The position numbers and the translations under genes are program-made. Positions 62,648 to 64,000 of a stretch of 64,000 bases of DNA are shown here, piece after piece. Position 1 is the stretch's first letter, and each line of letters begins with the position of its first letter. Origin of the DNA: RYN-230 sp963713815 (GTDB lineage Bacteria; Actinomycetota; Actinomycetes; Streptosporangiales; Streptosporangiaceae); NCBI GenBank assembly GCA_963713815.1, contig CAVQNH010000006.1, positions 186,001-250,000 of the forward strand, in the 5' to 3' direction. The notes below the pieces were generated by a model. That model worked only from the letters and a program-made list of their open reading frames with translations, had not been told where the DNA came from and did no database searches.

Positions 62648-64000
62648 ATGACGATCACCGAGCCGCTGGCCGTGACGGCCCGGCGGGAGGTCGCCGGGGC
62701 GTGGCTGGCCGCCTTCGAGGCCGCGGTCCAGGCCGGGGACACCCGCGCCGCGGCGGGCATGTTCCTGGCCGACGGCTACTGGCGCGACATCCTCGCCCTG
62801 ACCTGGGACCTGCGCACCTTCGCGGGCCGCGACCGGATCGCCGCCGGGCTGGCCGCGTGGCGGGCGGCCCGCTCGCCGTCCGGCTTCTGGCTGGAGGGCA
62901 CCGCGCCCGACATGTTCGAGCGCCGGACCCAGGGCTGGACCATCGAGGCGTTCTTCACGTTCGAGACGGACATCGCCCGCTGCCGCGGGCACATCCGGCT
63001 GCTGGCCGACCCGCAGACCGGCGAGTGGAAAGCCTGGACCCTGCTGACCGCGATGGAAGACCTCAAGGGGTTCGAGGAGAAGGCCGGGGCCCTCCGCCCG
63101 GTCAGCTCGGCCCCCCACGGTGTGCTGCCGCCGGCGGGCAACGGGGTGGCCCCCGGCGGCGTGACGGCCGCGGCCGCGGGCGCGGATGCCCGGCCCGGGG
63201 ACAGCCTGAGTGCCGCCTCGCCCGCGGCTGCGGCCCGGCCGGGCGCGGGCGGCGATCCGGAGGTGCTGGTCATCGGGGCCGGCCAGGCCGGCCTGACCGT
63301 CGCCGCCCGGCTGCGCCAGCTGGACGTGAGCGCGGTGGTCATCGAGCGCGAGGCGCGGGTCGGGGACAACTGGCGGCACCGCTACTCCTCCCTGGTGCTG
63401 CACAACCAGGTCTGGGCGAACCACCTGCCCTACCTGAAGTTCCCGGCCTCCTGGCCCGCCTACCTGACCAAGGACGAGCTGGCCGACTGGCTCGAGGCGT
63501 ACGCCTCGATCATGTCGCTGGACGTGTGGACCTCCACGGAGATCACCGGCGCCCGCTACGACGAGGCGGCCGGCCGGTGGGCGGTCACGCTGCGGCGGGG
63601 CGGCGGCACCGTCACCGAGCTGCATCCCCGGCACGTGGTGCTGGCCACCGGCGTGTTCGGGGTCCCGCACCGGCCGGAGATCCCCGGCGCGGCGCAGTTC
63701 ACCGGGCGGCTGCTGCACGCCACCCAGTACACCGGCGGGGTCCCGGCCGCGGGCGTGCGGGCCCTGGTGGTCGGCTCCGGCAGCAGCGCCCACGACGTGG
63801 CCCAGGACCTGCATGAGGCGGGCGCCCAGGTCACCATGCTCCAGCGGTCGTCGACCTGCGTGGTCAGCCTGGAACCCGGGGCGGCCCGCGCGTACTCCAT
63901 CTACCGCGAGGACGGCGCGCCCACCGAGGACTGCGACCTGGTCAACAACTCCTTCCCGCTGCCCCTGCTGGCCGAGCTGCACAAGGACATGACCGACCGG
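62648..64000 (+). CDS. FMO-like flavin monooxygenase with N-terminal SnoaL/NTF2 domain, 3' end outside window
   Basis: ATG at 62648 with AGGAG at 62638-62642; open to the right edge (451 codons seen). Residues 1-140 form an NTF2/SnoaL-like domain (GAWLAAFEAAVQAGDTRAAAGMFLADGYWRD). After an Ala/Gly/Pro linker comes FAD motif VIGAGQAGLTVAARL, ERE ARVGDNWRHRYSSLVLHN, and NADPH motif VVGSGSSAHDVAQDL. The block FTGRLLHATQY resembles the FMO/Baeyer-Villiger signature. It likely inserts oxygen into a ketone or hydroxylates the ring, preparing the substrate for the cyclase-family hydrolase. Confidence 0.87.
   Translation, partial: MTITEPLAVTARREVAGAWLAAFEAAVQAGDTRAAAGMFLADGYWRDILALTWDLRTFAGRDRIAAGLAAWRAARSPSGFWLEGTAPDMFERRTQGWTIEAFFTFETDIARCRGHIRLLADPQTGEWKAWTLLTAMEDLKGFEEKAGALRPVSSAPHGVLPPAGNGVAPGGVTAAAAGADARPGDSLSAASPAAAARPGAGGDPEVLVIGAGQAGLTVAARLRQLDVSAVVIEREARVGDNWRHRYSSLVLHNQVWANHLPYLKFPASWPAYLTKDELADWLEAYASIMSLDVWTSTEITGARYDEAAGRWAVTLRRGGGTVTELHPRHVVLATGVFGVPHRPEIPGAAQFTGRLLHATQYTGGVPAAGVRALVVGSGSSAHDVAQDLHEAGAQVTMLQRSSTCVVSLEPGAARAYSIYREDGAPTEDCDLVNNSFPLPLLAELHKDMTDR

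Overview
The window is about 70% or more G+C, with strong third-position G/C bias, many GTG starts and 4-base ATGA/GTGA gene overlaps. The gene families (ECF41 sigma factor, LigD-type phosphoesterase domain protein, DUF2637 protein, GH64 glucanase, PaaX regulator, many acyl-CoA ligases, P450s and family III CoA-transferases) point to a soil-type actinomycete (Actinomycetota). I cannot name the genus.

Layout. 1-13430 is mixed housekeeping and accessory content: the end of a diol-dehydratase-reactivase-like ATPase gene, a secreted two-discoidin-domain GH64 beta-1,3-glucanase, a DrrAB-type ABC exporter, an SDR plus zinc alcohol dehydrogenase pair, a DHA2 efflux pump, two quinone-reductase-like proteins, a LigD phosphoesterase domain protein, lipB and an AlkA-like glycosylase. 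13545-18130 is a 4.58-kb integrated element carrying a large serine recombinase. It splits an amidohydrolase gene, and a 9-bp direct repeat marks its ends. 18131-23320 holds the other part of the split gene, an ArsR-type regulator with an MFS pump and two large palindromes, and an ECF41 sigma factor operon with a recognisable ECF41 promoter.

23356-64000 is a large catabolic supercluster for a hydrophobic carboxylic acid, probably a terpenoid- or steroid-like compound (inference). It holds five acyl-CoA ligases, three family III CoA-transferases (one racemase-like), three acyl-CoA dehydrogenases, three enoyl-CoA hydratases, two P450s with a ferredoxin, a luciferase-like monooxygenase, three thiolase-fold proteins that lack the nucleophilic cysteine together with two DUF35 partners, a cyclase-family hydrolase, an FMO-like monooxygenase, dehydrogenases, a thioesterase, a PaaX regulator and a ribose-type ABC importer. 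From 39 kb onward an 18-bp palindrome (GTCAAC-N6-GTTGAC) recurs before six transcription units. Its right arm is the TTGAC of a -35 box, so these units look like one repressor-controlled regulon whose regulator is not obvious here. An island at 54.2-55.6 kb carries a nucleotidyltransferase-like protein and a miniature GyrA-like protein.

Caution: at least 16 single-base reading-frame breaks occur in otherwise well-conserved genes, and 14 are apparent one-base insertions. This looks more like residual assembly error than mass pseudogenisation. Frameshifted genes are therefore listed over their full span and the break is stated.
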